In this document: positions 28,601 through 39,356 of the stretch, one piece after another | Layout of the letters: each line of letters begins with the position of its first letter | Numbering within the stretch: position 1 is the first letter of the stretch | Assembly (NCBI GenBank): GCA_012861695.1 | Contig: JAAOOA010000016.1 | Coordinates: 20,385,702-20,449,701, forward strand | DNA from: Trematomus loennbergii | Taxonomy: Eukaryota > Chordata > Actinopteri > Perciformes > Nototheniidae | Direction: 5' to 3' | DNA: 64,000 nt | Program-made: the position numbers and the translations under genes | Notes under the pieces: generated by a model | Database searches by the model: none | What the model saw: the letters and a program-made list of their open reading frames with translations, nothing else | Told to the model about the DNA's origin: nothing

Positions 28601-31600
28601 AACTTTCTGATATTGTTATTGTCAAAACAAATCAGCAGGGTGTACACCGGTATGATTGGACAGTATGTGCGTGCTGTACTATACAAATGAGGCTTGCTGT
28701 TGAACCCCAATTTTACATTTGTAGCTTCATTATCTTAATAATGTCCCATTATCCTGTGTGTCTGAGCAGTTGAGGGTATCGGCAGCTGAAGCAGCCAGGA
28801 AGCCCACAGGAAGAGTGGTGGGGATCATCAAAAGGAACTGGAGGCCATTCTGTGGCATGCTCAACGCCTCGATCATTAAAGGGGTAAGTTAAGACTGGTC
28901 TATACAGCCATATGTCTTATATCGTTTATCATTTGTTTGGTTTGAACATTCTTCCTGAGAAATGGTAGCCCTTTTTACAATGATTACATCTCTATTCACT
29001 TTACAAGCTGTTAAGCACCACTTTGTCTCATCATTGATCATCTGTTTTCTTTTTCTTACAGTCCACCAGACATCTTTTCACCCCCGCAGATCGCCGTATC
29101 CCGCGCATTCGCATTGAAACACGTCAGGCAGACGCACTGGCAGGCCAGAGGATCATGGTGGCCATCGATGGCTGGCCCAAACACTCCAGATATCCAAATG
29201 TGAGTTTGAATACCTTTCATCTGGTCAAATCTTTGAAACCTTATATCCTTGATTTCTTTTATCTCCACTTATCAATGTTTCACAGGAAATGTAATTGTTC
29301 ACTTTTTCTACTTATATAGCCACACTTTAGGATTGCAGGTTTTTTTTCATTTAAGAAAACATCAAGTCTGTCCATGGAGAGAACTCAGTTTTTTCTTCTT
29401 TGTTAGGGTCACTTTGTGCGCAGTCTGGGTAGTGCCGGGGATAAGGAGACGGAGCAGCAGGTGCTGCTGCTGGAGCACGATGTCCCCCACCAGGCCTTCT
29501 CTCAGGCTGTGCTCAGTTTCCTTCCCACGATGCCGTGGGAGATCACACCAGAGGTAATGACAGCTTTGCGTGGGATACACTGAGCATTATTCTAGTTGCC
29601 GTTTATTGTTTAGGGATGCACACATTTATGAGCACACAATATGACATGCCGTAAAGATTAGGCATATGTAGCACAAACCCCTGACAAAGCAAGTGGACAA
29701 ACTAAAATGTCTGCTATGTGTTATTTTTCTTTTGATGATTGTCTCATCATCCATCATCATCAGCATCATCCAAGTTTGTTTGCAAAGAATGTTTTTTCAG
29801 CTTATTTTGGACATGTTACATAAAATAAATAGTCTGTTTTACATTTGACCGAAGTTTAAATACTTTTCTTATGCACACTACATTTGGAAAAACATTGCAT
29901 ATGTTTGCATCTGCCAGTTGGCCATCACAATAACAGAGGAATGACTTGATGGTTCCTGCAAATAGTTTGAAAATATACTGTATTTGCAGATGTCGTTATC
30001 TGCATTCAGTCAAAATGTGGTGGAAACTTAAGGAATTTTGTAAAAATCCAACATGTTGCATTCCTGTCAATTATCAGTGGGTCTATCACAGTATAATTTT
30101 AAGGCACAAACATGTTGATAGTTATGTATATGTGTTTATAATGGTGTTGATGTTTGTGGAACAGGTGATGGTGAACAGAGAGGACCTGAGGAGTCTGACA
30201 GTGTGCAGCGTGGATCCTCCTGGATGTACAGACATAGATGACGCCCTGCACTGTAGAGAACTGGACAATGGAAACCTTGAGGTACACATACTGGACACAA
30301 ACATTATAAAGTTAAAAACATGTTTTTTTTTAAGTTCATATGAACCTAAAGTATTTTATTTCTTCGCTGTAGGTGGGTGTCCACATCGCTGATGTCAGTC
30401 ACTTCATCAGGCCTGGCAACGCTATGGACAAAGAAGCTGCAAACCGTGGCACCACTGTGTACCTGTGTGGCAAAGTAAGGGCAAAACACAAACAAAACAC
30501 TCTGAAATCAGTCCAGTTTGGAGGGGAACAATCGGTTATTTGGGATCTTTTACTAAAATGTATATTGGTAGGAACAGAAACAGCAATGACAGTATAAAAA
30601 CCTCAAGGCGGTATAAAAATATGCAATATATATGCAGAAACATTTTTTAAACTAAAATGGCTTTAACTCTGTGTCCACCAGAGGATAGACATGGTTCCTG
30701 AACTGCTCAGCTCCAATCTTTGTTCTCTACGCTCCAATGTGGAAAGGTGAGGACTAGAGATTTATACACACACTCACACAATAACCAATATCATCAAGGC
30801 TCCTAATTACCAAAATATTTCAGTGAATAAATAGATCATAGTTTGTTTGAACGCAATTTAAATGTTTGTCTCTGACTTTTTTTCCAGGCTGGCTTTCTCT
30901 TGTATCTGGGAGATTAACCATGAGGCTGAAATTCTAAAGACCCGGTTCACAAAAAGTGTCATTAAGTCTAAGGTATAGTACTAAAACACTATATACTATA
31001 CTATCACCTGTTTTCAATATTTACTTGTCAGACACAAAACTACATGCTCAAGATGATTGTTGTTTTCCTATTTTACAGGCATCTTTGACTTACGCTGAGG
31101 CCCAAATGAGGATTGATGACACCACGCAGACTGATGATGTCACCAAGAACCTGCGCGGTCTCAACAAACTGGCCAAAATCCTCAAGAAACATAGGATATT
31201 GAAAGGGTGAGGACTGGAAGTTGGGAGAATTATAGCATAAGAAATAGATTTGGTAAACTCTAATGCAATGGGCAGAACAGGCTATTGATGGTGTGAGTTT
31301 TTATTTAACCTGAAGTGTGTTTTTATGTTGCATTCGATATCCTTCAGGGCGTTGACACTGTCTTCTATAGAGGTCCGATTCCACATCGACAGCGAAACCC
31401 ACGACCCCATCGACCTCCAGACCAAAGAACTCATGTAGGTTACCCCAAAAAGGAGCACACCATTATCAAAGCAAATATTTGTATTTTGTGTTTTGGGACG
31501 AATGCAAATAACCCCATATTTTGTTTTTTAGGGAGACAAACTCTATGGTGGAGGAGTTCATGTTGCTGGCGAATATTTCAGTTGCTCAGAAGATCTTCGA

Positions 31601-33776
31601 CGAGTTTCCAGACTGTGCCCTGCTGAGGAAACATCCAGCACCGCCTCCATCTAACTACGACATCCTGCTGAAGGCTGCAAAGTCCAAGGTGAGTGGAGAT
31701 AGAATCACATGCAGAAAGGTTGCTCTGTTTTTAGGTTTTATTCTTCTTTCTTGAGGTAATCGAATCACTTTTGCTTGTAATAAGTGACATTTAAACCTGG
31801 TACCAGACACTGGAATCGCTGCCCACACCATCGATTATTTCAGTGACTCAAATTAATTGGATGAAAATGGCATTTCAGTAGGAACTTTATTTTGTGCTTT
31901 TTGCAAATAATAAATAAAAGTGTGTTAAGATGTCAACACCAGAGGTCGCGTTAACCGAATATTTTCCGTCTATGACAGATTATTTTTAACAATGACGGAA
32001 AATCTGAAAACAGTCTGTCATTTTGACAGATTAGAACAAACTCAGAACAGCGCCAAATTTTCCCCGCAGCGAGGCTACGGTGTTATGCATGCCCGCCAAA
32101 AAGGAAATGATATCGGTTCCAAACCGTACTTTGCCGTACAAATCATTGACATGTCTGCGAGTTTTTGCTTTACGCTGTGCGCGCTCCCGCGAGGTGCATG
32201 CATAACACGGCATAACACCGGCGCTAATAGTTCACCACCCCCCGCCCCGTTGACAGTTCACGAGCGTGCTCTCTCCCCCCTCGTCAGCTCGTTGTTACAG
32301 ACCCGACGGGTAATAATGGATTATGACAGAAATGTTACGATCCTGTCCGTCAAAATTACGGACAACGAAAAAGTCTAACGCAACCTCTGGTCAACACTCT
32401 GTTTCCTTCTCTCCCCAGGCTGTGGAGATTCACACAGACTCAGCGAAGGCTCTCGCTGACTCCCTTGACGTGGCCAGAGTGGACGGCTTCCCGTACTTTA
32501 ACACGCTTCTGCGCATCTTGGCCACCCGCTGCATGATGCAGGCCGTCTATTTCTGTTCTGGCATGGACAGCGATTTCCACCACTACGGCCTTGCTTCTCC
32601 CATTTATACACACTTCACATCACCTATTAGGAGGTATGGAAACAGATATTCTTCACCTCTTGAACACACTTGTGGGGTCTGGCCAATTTTTAACAAAGAA
32701 ATGCACAATTAGGAAATAACCACAGCACATTTAAACCTCTACCTTTCCTCCCCCTCAATTGTCTGTATCTGCTCTCCTGCACAGGTACGCAGATATTATC
32801 GTTCACCGCCTGCTGGCAGTGGCCATAGCAGCGGACAAAACCTACCCAGATTTGATGGACAAACAGAAGCAGTCAGCCCTCTCCAACAACCTCAACTACA
32901 GACACAAAATGTCTCAGTATGCACAGAGAGCTTCTGTGGCCTTCCACACACAGGTAAACACAAATGGAGCCCACACACTGTTTGGAATACATATAATGAA
33001 AAACCCACCGAACCATCATGATTAAGACTAGTCCATTTACATCCCCATGAACATTTGGTTTGAATTAAAATAAGAATCAAACAGATCCTATACCATGCTA
33101 AATAATCCACTGCTTTAATGCAAACAATCTCTTTCCAGTTGTTCTTCAAGAGCCGAGGCATACTGAACGAAGAGGGATTTGTTCTGTTTGTGAGGAAGAA
33201 CGCCATCATCGTACTCATCCCAAAGTTTGGCCTGGAGGGAACTGTGTTCTTTGACTCCAAAAACAAAGTAGCCCCTAAAGTTGTGTTTGATGAAGAGGTT
33301 AGTTATTTATTTTTGTTATACCTGGTTAAATCACTGATACATTCTAACAATCATTCAAACAATATCTCTTCTGTATGTGTGTTCAGGGTCCCTCTCTGAC
33401 AGTGGAACAGCACACCTTCCACATTTTTGATAGAGTGATGGTCACCATCAGCCTGGACGCCACCAATATCCAGCACCAGAAGATCCGCATGTCTCTCATT
33501 GAACCTGTGGTAAGGACTGAGTACAATTTCACTATCAAAAAAGCAGGAGCACACGATTAAGGCGACATTTTTTATATCTTCAACTTTAGCCCAAACCTCT
33601 TTTCTACCAGCAGTATTAAAGGTTTATTTACGAAGGTTAACATGTTGTTTCCAGGATGTCTCAATAGGAAAACGACTAATTTTGTGAATTATTTGTCTTT
33701 ATTTTAGATCCCTGGTGTGAGTGTTTCAGCTCCAGAGATTGAACCACTGGCCAAGAAACCCAAACTGGATCGCTGA
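25673..33776 (+). CDS. dis3: DIS3, catalytic subunit of the RNA exosome
   Basis: Processive 3'-5' exoribonuclease with an additional endonuclease site; acts with the nuclear exosome. Twenty-one coding exons: 25673-25891, 26468-26625, 26849-27045, 27293-27366, 27522-27689, 27821-27982, 28770-28883, 29062-29199, 29407-29553, 30165-30281, 30373-30474, 30682-30746, 30888-30972, 31079-31206, 31348-31434, 31532-31688, 32419-32633, 32785-32953, 33139-33297, 33387-33509, 33708-33776. They join in frame to 950 residues (human 958). The CR3 cysteines ([10 protein letters not shown], residues ~30-40) and PIN-domain acids (PDTNVVLHQ at ~65, NDRNDRAIR) are present. So is the RNB active site [13 protein letters not shown], with metal-binding Asp at about 476, 482, 484 and 485. 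The C-terminal S1-type region ends in a short basic tail (KKPKLDR). The frame is intact throughout. Transcribed away from pibf1 and towards bora. Confidence 0.98.
28017..28588 (+). mobile_element. L2-type LINE 3' fragment
   Basis: The plus strand encodes a decayed C-terminal end of a LINE reverse transcriptase [13 protein letters not shown] begins near 28023, followed in other frames by [16 protein letters not shown] and LWNSLP. This is typical of fish L2/CR1-clade elements. A short 3'UTR follows, ending in ATTGATTTGATTTGATT-type tail repeats. A frame change near 28145 shows the copy is dead. It lies in dis3 intron 6 in the same orientation as the gene. Confidence 0.9.
31940..32389. mobile_element. 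hAT-type MITE in dis3 intron 16
   Basis: A 450-bp element with 14-bp terminal inverted repeats (CAGAGGTCGCGTTA and CAGAGGTTGCGTTA, one mismatch), flanked by a perfect 8-bp duplication GTCAACAC at 31932-31939 and 32390-32397. Inside is an inverted pair (CGGTGTTATGCATGC and its complement, about 32079 and 32196). It is CpG-rich compared with the surrounding intron and has no transposase. This family differs from the 14343/21403 elements. Confidence 0.93.
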
Positions 33777-34182
33777 TGCAGAAAGAAGAAGTGTCACCAA
33801 CTTGTCCTCTAGATCAAGAGGAAACGTCTATAAAAGCAGTTTGGACTGTTTGATGCGTAGACACAATTAACTGTTTTATTTTTTGGCAAGTGCGTCCATT
33901 TAATAAATCTACTACTTGTGTAGCCACAGCTCAAACCTTAAATATTCCACTCTGCTATTTTTTTTATATGATGTGAAACAGCACTGCAAGTCAAATACAA
34001 TGTAACTTGTCAACATTATAGTGAGTTCATCATTAAAGTGCTTTGTTTTGTTTTTATACCGAAATATTTTGTTCTAAAAGAGCTTTACAACACTGACAAA
34101 ATCAAGTTATTGCAGCCTTGAAGCATTCTTTATCAATGTGACAGATTTTTAAGTATTTCATATTTTAGTCTTACCCTATCAA

Positions 34183-34188
34183 AATAAA
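34183..34188 (+). other. Probable dis3 polyadenylation signal
   Basis: AATAAA about 407 bp after the dis3 stop, with AT-rich sequence downstream. An earlier AATAAA near 33902 could be an alternative. Confidence 0.55.
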
Positions 34189-34386
34189 GAATATAAAACT
34201 TATATTCTCCACTTTTTAAAGTCTAACAAATTTGGAACTACAATTTTTAGATCAGTTAAAATGCATTTTGTAATTAATATTGTTGGTAGTATAGAATTGT
34301 ATGTCTTTTTGGACGATCTCTTTAACACAAAATAAATAGAAACACACAACTCAAACTCGTTAAGGCAGACAAAGAATTCAAGTTAA

Positions 34387-34392
34387 TTTATT
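34387..34392 (-). other. Probable bora polyadenylation signal
   Basis: AATAAA on the minus strand, about 550 bp after the bora stop codon at 34943. Confidence 0.5.
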
Positions 34393-34942
34393 TATGTGAC
34401 AGCGATACAGCCCATGCTTTAAGTATGGCTCAATAGGCTTTGAATTATTAGTGGCATTATGTGTCTTATTCAGAAATAAATACTCTGACAATCCAAATAA
34501 GATGCACAGGTAACCTGAATTTAAACAATTAGTTCAAAACAAGAAAAAGCTTGTATAAAAACATGGTAAATTTTTAAAAAAAAAGAGATAAGTACAGTAC
34601 AAATCTGATGTCATCTGAAACTCAGGATCAATCTGGGAGATCATGTTGGCACCAAACAAAACTGAAATTATGACTTCAGCATAAATCCAGCATTACAGAG
34701 GTATTTGTGCAAGTTTGATACAGCATTTACTTATTTCTCTTCCCCCCTTACCACAACATTATACAATACCAGGTCCCAAAGAACTGGAAAACGTTTAGTC
34801 TATTAACTAGTCTAACATTCACTTGTGAAACCCCTCAGTTTATACTGCAATGATTAGTTGACCCAATTCACCTTAAAACACATAAATGCTTCAAAATAGT
34901 GTAAACTTTGTTTCCACTGGAAGAGGCAAACCTTTAAATGGC

Positions 34943-37900
34943 TCAGTGGTGAGGATAAAATGCCTGGAAAAGAAGAAACATTCATTTAGTGAAGTGAAAA
35001 GGGTAACTTAAAGACACTTATAAACCCTTGAGGCAGGCACTGAAAAGCTCATGGGTTAACTTACCTTTACTTTAATGTGTCGAGGGGGTTGGAAGGCTTC
35101 TTCTGCCATGGTCGAACTGAAGGACTCTCTGCCATGACAGTCTGAGCCGAGTCCATCTATAAGACTGGCAGTGCCCGCTGAGGTAGTGTTGTACCCACTG
35201 TCTACCTGAACACACAAAAAAGAAGTCTAATAAAATCATTTGTTTACAGATCAGGGACAGATCACTTAAAACCTGTAGAATTTTTAGCTATTAGGTGCAA
35301 GTTGCCAAATGTTGGAGATATTGGGTCATGATTTCTTGAAAGGCAGACAACTCACACCAAAACAATGTAGATCCATAAAAAGCAAAACTTGTAAGAGGAA
35401 AAAAATGGGTTCAAATGTCTTTTAAAATGTTAAACAAAAAAGGGAAGACAGTAGCTCACAGTTGAAATTGCACCCTCGTACCTGCATGCTGGAATCGAAG
35501 GGTATGCTGCTCCCCTCTGCCAGAATAGATACAAACATATGAGAGCCTTCTATTGCCGACACATTGCCCATACGAGAGCTGGTCAGCTGTCCCGAAAGCA
35601 ATCCACCTTCCTCCTCTTCATCCTCCAGCCTCCCTTCCATCGCTGAGTCCTTGCTCTCGTCCATTTTCACAGGTTCCATAGGATCCAGGTTTACCCTCTC
35701 AGCGGCAGCGGAGTGAGCGTGGTGGGCAAGCGGTGAAGATGGATCTAGCTCCATAATGGGGAGAGAAGAGGAAGACGAGGCAAAGGAGGGGGGGGGGAGA
35801 AAGAGAGTTGGTCCTCAGCCTCCTGATTGTCTTGGAGCTTAGGGTTGAGGATCGGAGAGATGAGGGGAGGGGACGCCCAGCAGCGGACCCTGGGTCGGGG
35901 CTTAGGTCTGGCATTGTGCTGAGACTCATTGTGGCAGAGGAGCTGGTGGGGAGAGCAGCTACGAATGGGAGAGCAACCCTCCACGAATGGACTCACATTG
36001 CAGGGAGGGAGATTTATGTCCAGGGAAACGCCAAGTGGAGTCAAAGTGCTCAGCTTCTTCCTCTCAACTTAAGAAAGAACACAGTTTGAAGAGAAACTTA
36101 GTAAACATTACCCCAGTGTCTCAAGTAGTAAAACCCAATCATACAAAGTTTACATTCGGTACGAGTCACAAATTCAGATTCCCTACCTGAAGAAATGGGT
36201 GAGCAAACTGCGTGGGAAACAATGGGAGAAATTGTGGGGGAGACCAGGCCGGCAGGAGAAGACCTGTCCGGGAACATAGGACTGGTGATGCTTCCGAGGC
36301 TGCAGTCCCGGAAGCGGCCATTATGAATGGGACTCGACGAGAACTGACCCTGTAGTAAAGAAAACAGTGTAAATTTTACTTAATTTTCCGAAAAAAAGAA
36401 TCTTTCTTAATCAATACTTATGTCTCACTAGAAGTGTTGACTGTATCTGCAGAGACTCTACATTTGGAGTGCATTTTCTTAAATTTGCTGAGTTCGGGAC
36501 GTTTCTGGGCGTCAACTTTAAAAACATAGCAACTAGGTGCCGGATGTGAAGCATGAATTCAAAATGACGCGAGAAAATGGTTGCGTTTACAAAACTGCAG
36601 CGGACAAATCTTACTCATTCTGCCTTTAAATTGACAGTTTGATCGAAATATAAAAAAAACTTTTTGCTAAAAAAACACTTGTTAGTTGTGATGTTAGACT
36701 TCTGTATTGAGCATGAACAACATCTGCAGTACTCTTTTGCAGTAAGTAAATAAGCAAAAGCTCATTATTTAAAATATTAACATTTGCATCACTTAACTTC
36801 TGCACTGACTCACCGTAGAGGGAGTAGGAGCTGACACCCCACATGACAAAGGGGAGGCAAAGATGGAGGAAACAGGTTCCCCCGCAGAGCCTACTGCCCC
36901 TCCTGCAGATCCCCTCCTCGGTTCAGAGAGAGCCTCCCCTGCGTTGTGTGGATTCTCTCTGGGCTCGCTGGGCAGGAGCTGTCAGAGCCGCTGAAAGCAC
37001 CCTGGCCATCGAGGAAGAGTTTCCTTCTTAAGGAGGAGGAACTGAGACTCTCGTGCACGGCGTCACATGGTTCCTCGATGCGGTAATAATCCCCTGAGGA
37101 GAAGGAAGTAACACACGGTGACTTGATGGTGAAATACTCTCTCATAACACGGTCTGATATGACTGTGCATGCATTTATTAGAGGTTTACCTAGTATTTTC
37201 TCCAAATCAAAAGCCAAAGGTAATGAAAGAGTTGTCTGACAAGCAACTGTAAAAGAAACATAGGGAAGATTTAAAAAAGTTAGTAGATAGATACTGCAGA
37301 AAAGACAGAGAGATGTGGCACTATTTGTTTGTAGAAAGTCTTTTTGAACCCTCTTAAAGAAGAAACAAACCTGAGATTTTTTCCGGCTCCTCTTCAATCA
37401 TTGCAGACTTAGAACCTACAAGAAGAAGACGCAATACAGTAAGTTGAACATCATTTTTGTAATAAACCAAACCCAAGGCAAAAACAGGGAGAAGGATATT
37501 GATCATAAAAAGACTATGTGCAGTTAAAATCAATAATAAACCTACTTTTGGTATACATCTGAGGGCCTTTACGGGTGTTTGGTGCGGCCCAGGGCGAAGG
37601 CACGATTGCTCCTTTGGTAAAAAACTTTATTGGAAGACAGAAAAATGAATCTGTCAAGAAATCATCAATATATGAAGTATCATTAAACAATATTAGCAAT
37701 TGAATTATAGTCCCGTACCTGTTCAATAGCATTCTGACGCTTTTCTTCAATGTCAGTATCCATCCTAGAATAAAAGATTTGACAATGAATTATTACATTT
37801 GTTAAAATACATTGTACTTAGATTGTTGGAGAAACTGCAGCAGAAGGTTTCGCTAGTTTTTTTCAGCCTGCAGCAGTATTGGTGAAGAATGGGAAGGTTA

Positions 37901-38634
37901 CTAAAGCAAAGAGGGTAGGACAGTGTACTGTATGTGTCTGACCGAGGTCTGAGAGATATCCATGAACAGCTTAGTAAGTTAACTTGTGGATTTTATACCC
38001 AATGCAGGCGAGAACAGGAAGCAATTAACTAACAATTGCAGTTACCTGTCGATGTGGGGGAGGGTAGGCAAGTACTCCCTGCTTGCTTTTTGCATTTTGT
38101 ACAACAACATGGGTTCAATTAGGATGTTTTAACCCTTTAAAAACTATTTAGTTGTGTCATCATTATAACCTACATACAAACGTTGGCACCTGCTGTGTTC
38201 AAGTACATACCTTGTCTGGCTGAGGTATAAAGACTGTCGCTGAATTTCCTCTGCATCTATGTGCACTGGGAGAAGACTGGCCATTTCATCTATTGACCAG
38301 TTAAACTTGGGTGGAGTCTAAGAGAGAGACAGATGAGGAAGTGAATAAAAGACTACATACCAGTGGAGCAAAATGTGTGGACATAATACAGTATGTGGAT
38401 ATTTGCAGTGAGAGATGTGTCAAATAGGCAAGTACTAAGTCCAAATGGTTTGAGGTGATGGGGTAGGTGTGTTAAACTTACAGCTTTACAACAAGTCCTG
38501 GATTTGAAGACAGATGGGCTTGGCACCAGGGCTTCACGGAGGTGGTGGTAGTCATTGGGACTTTCAAAGGGGTTTCTTACTGAAGGCCTGCCTGGAGTCT
38601 CAGGAGTGATCTGTAGCTCAACTTGGTCCCCCAT
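34943..38634 (-). CDS. bora: Bora, Aurora kinase A activator
   Basis: Cofactor that lets Aurora A phosphorylate Plk1 at mitotic entry. Coding exons on the minus strand: 38634-38482, 38317-38211, 37764-37719, 37624-37546, 37415-37371, 37246-37190, 37093-36814, 36349-36187, 36067-35482, 35205-35065, 34963-34943. The N-terminus carries the conserved [18 protein letters not shown] block, then [33 protein letters not shown] and SPFVEGCSP. The C-terminal exons encode [11 protein letters not shown] and end KVKAFYPHH. Exon lengths total 1678 nt, two bases short of about 559 residues, the length of human BORA. Two frame breaks account for exactly those two bases, in the exons at 37093-36814 and 36067-35482 (see findings). 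Read literally, the first break truncates the protein after the LFLDG region. The acceptor of exon 4 (AATAAAG) is atypical. A non-coding leader exon probably ends at 38915. Confidence 0.94.
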
Positions 38635-39356
38635 CTTACCTGAAATATTCCAGTCGGCATAAAGCAAAAAACAGACATTACATTAACATGATCAAACCCA
38701 TTAAAATAACTGCCTCTATGTATGATTATGATGAGTTAACATCGTTAAATTAACGTTAGCTACATTTCCCTGTTTCTATAGCATTAATTAACGTTAGCGT
38801 ACAAGGAATTTGGTCGCACATTTCCTCCCTCCTCTTTCTTAACAAAACACTATACTAAAATATGAAAGGGATATTGAAATATGAGCAAGATAAAGATCTG
38901 CCGTTGTCACTTACAACTGTTAACGATCCAGAGTGTTGAACAAACAGCTAAAAAACAATCTTCATTGAGGACTCGACAAACAATCAGCAGCAGCAACAGC
39001 GTTCAAACGTTTATTTCAATTTCGCCATAGGGTCCGCTAGCCAATAGAAACGTCGCAGGAACTTGCTGGGAACCAATCAATGATCGATTGTCGTCACTTC
39101 CTCCTCCAGTTCCGCGAGTTAGCATCATAGCCATAGCATGCAAGCAAGCTAACTAGCTCCCAATATTACAATTTCTTATTAAAAACAATTGACCGTGTCT
39201 ATTTTTGGAGGACGTATCTCAAATGACAGCGAAACGTTTAAAGTCTGACTGAACTGTTTTGAAAACGTTGTCTTATTTCCCGTCAAATACCTCTTCTCTC
39301 AGTCGTATTTGTTAGCTTCCTGATAGCAGTCATTGGCTAACTTCACTCTTAACACT
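38635..39356. promoter_or_regulatory. Bidirectional bora/mzt1 promoter
   Basis: The bora and mzt1 start codons diverge across 722 bp. A non-coding bora leader exon seems to end at 38915 with donor GTAAGTG. Upstream of it lie two CCAAT boxes on the plus strand (39041-39045 and 39073-39077, 32 bp apart) and TTCAAA at 39002-39007 (TTTGAA on the bora strand). Tandem CCAAT boxes at about 31-33-bp spacing with a CHR element are known from G2/M promoters (NF-Y and DREAM/MMB binding). That both genes use this control is inference. Confidence 0.65.

Larger units (their letters stand above)
33777..34942. other. Convergent 3'UTRs of dis3 and bora
   Basis: No coding sequence. dis3 has plus-strand AATAAA signals, for example 34183-34188 (another near 33902). 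bora has a minus-strand AATAAA (TTTATT on plus, 34387-34392). The two transcripts therefore end within about 200 bp of each other. Confidence 0.65.

Noticed and set aside
31992..32378. 128-residue plus-strand frame in dis3 intron 16
   Set aside because: It lies wholly within the hAT-type MITE and resembles no protein.
34943..38634. bora as a pseudogene because of two frame breaks
   Set aside because: All splice sites and phases are kept, the corrected length equals human BORA, and neighbours with unrelated roles show the same single-base type of break; sequence error is the simpler reading.
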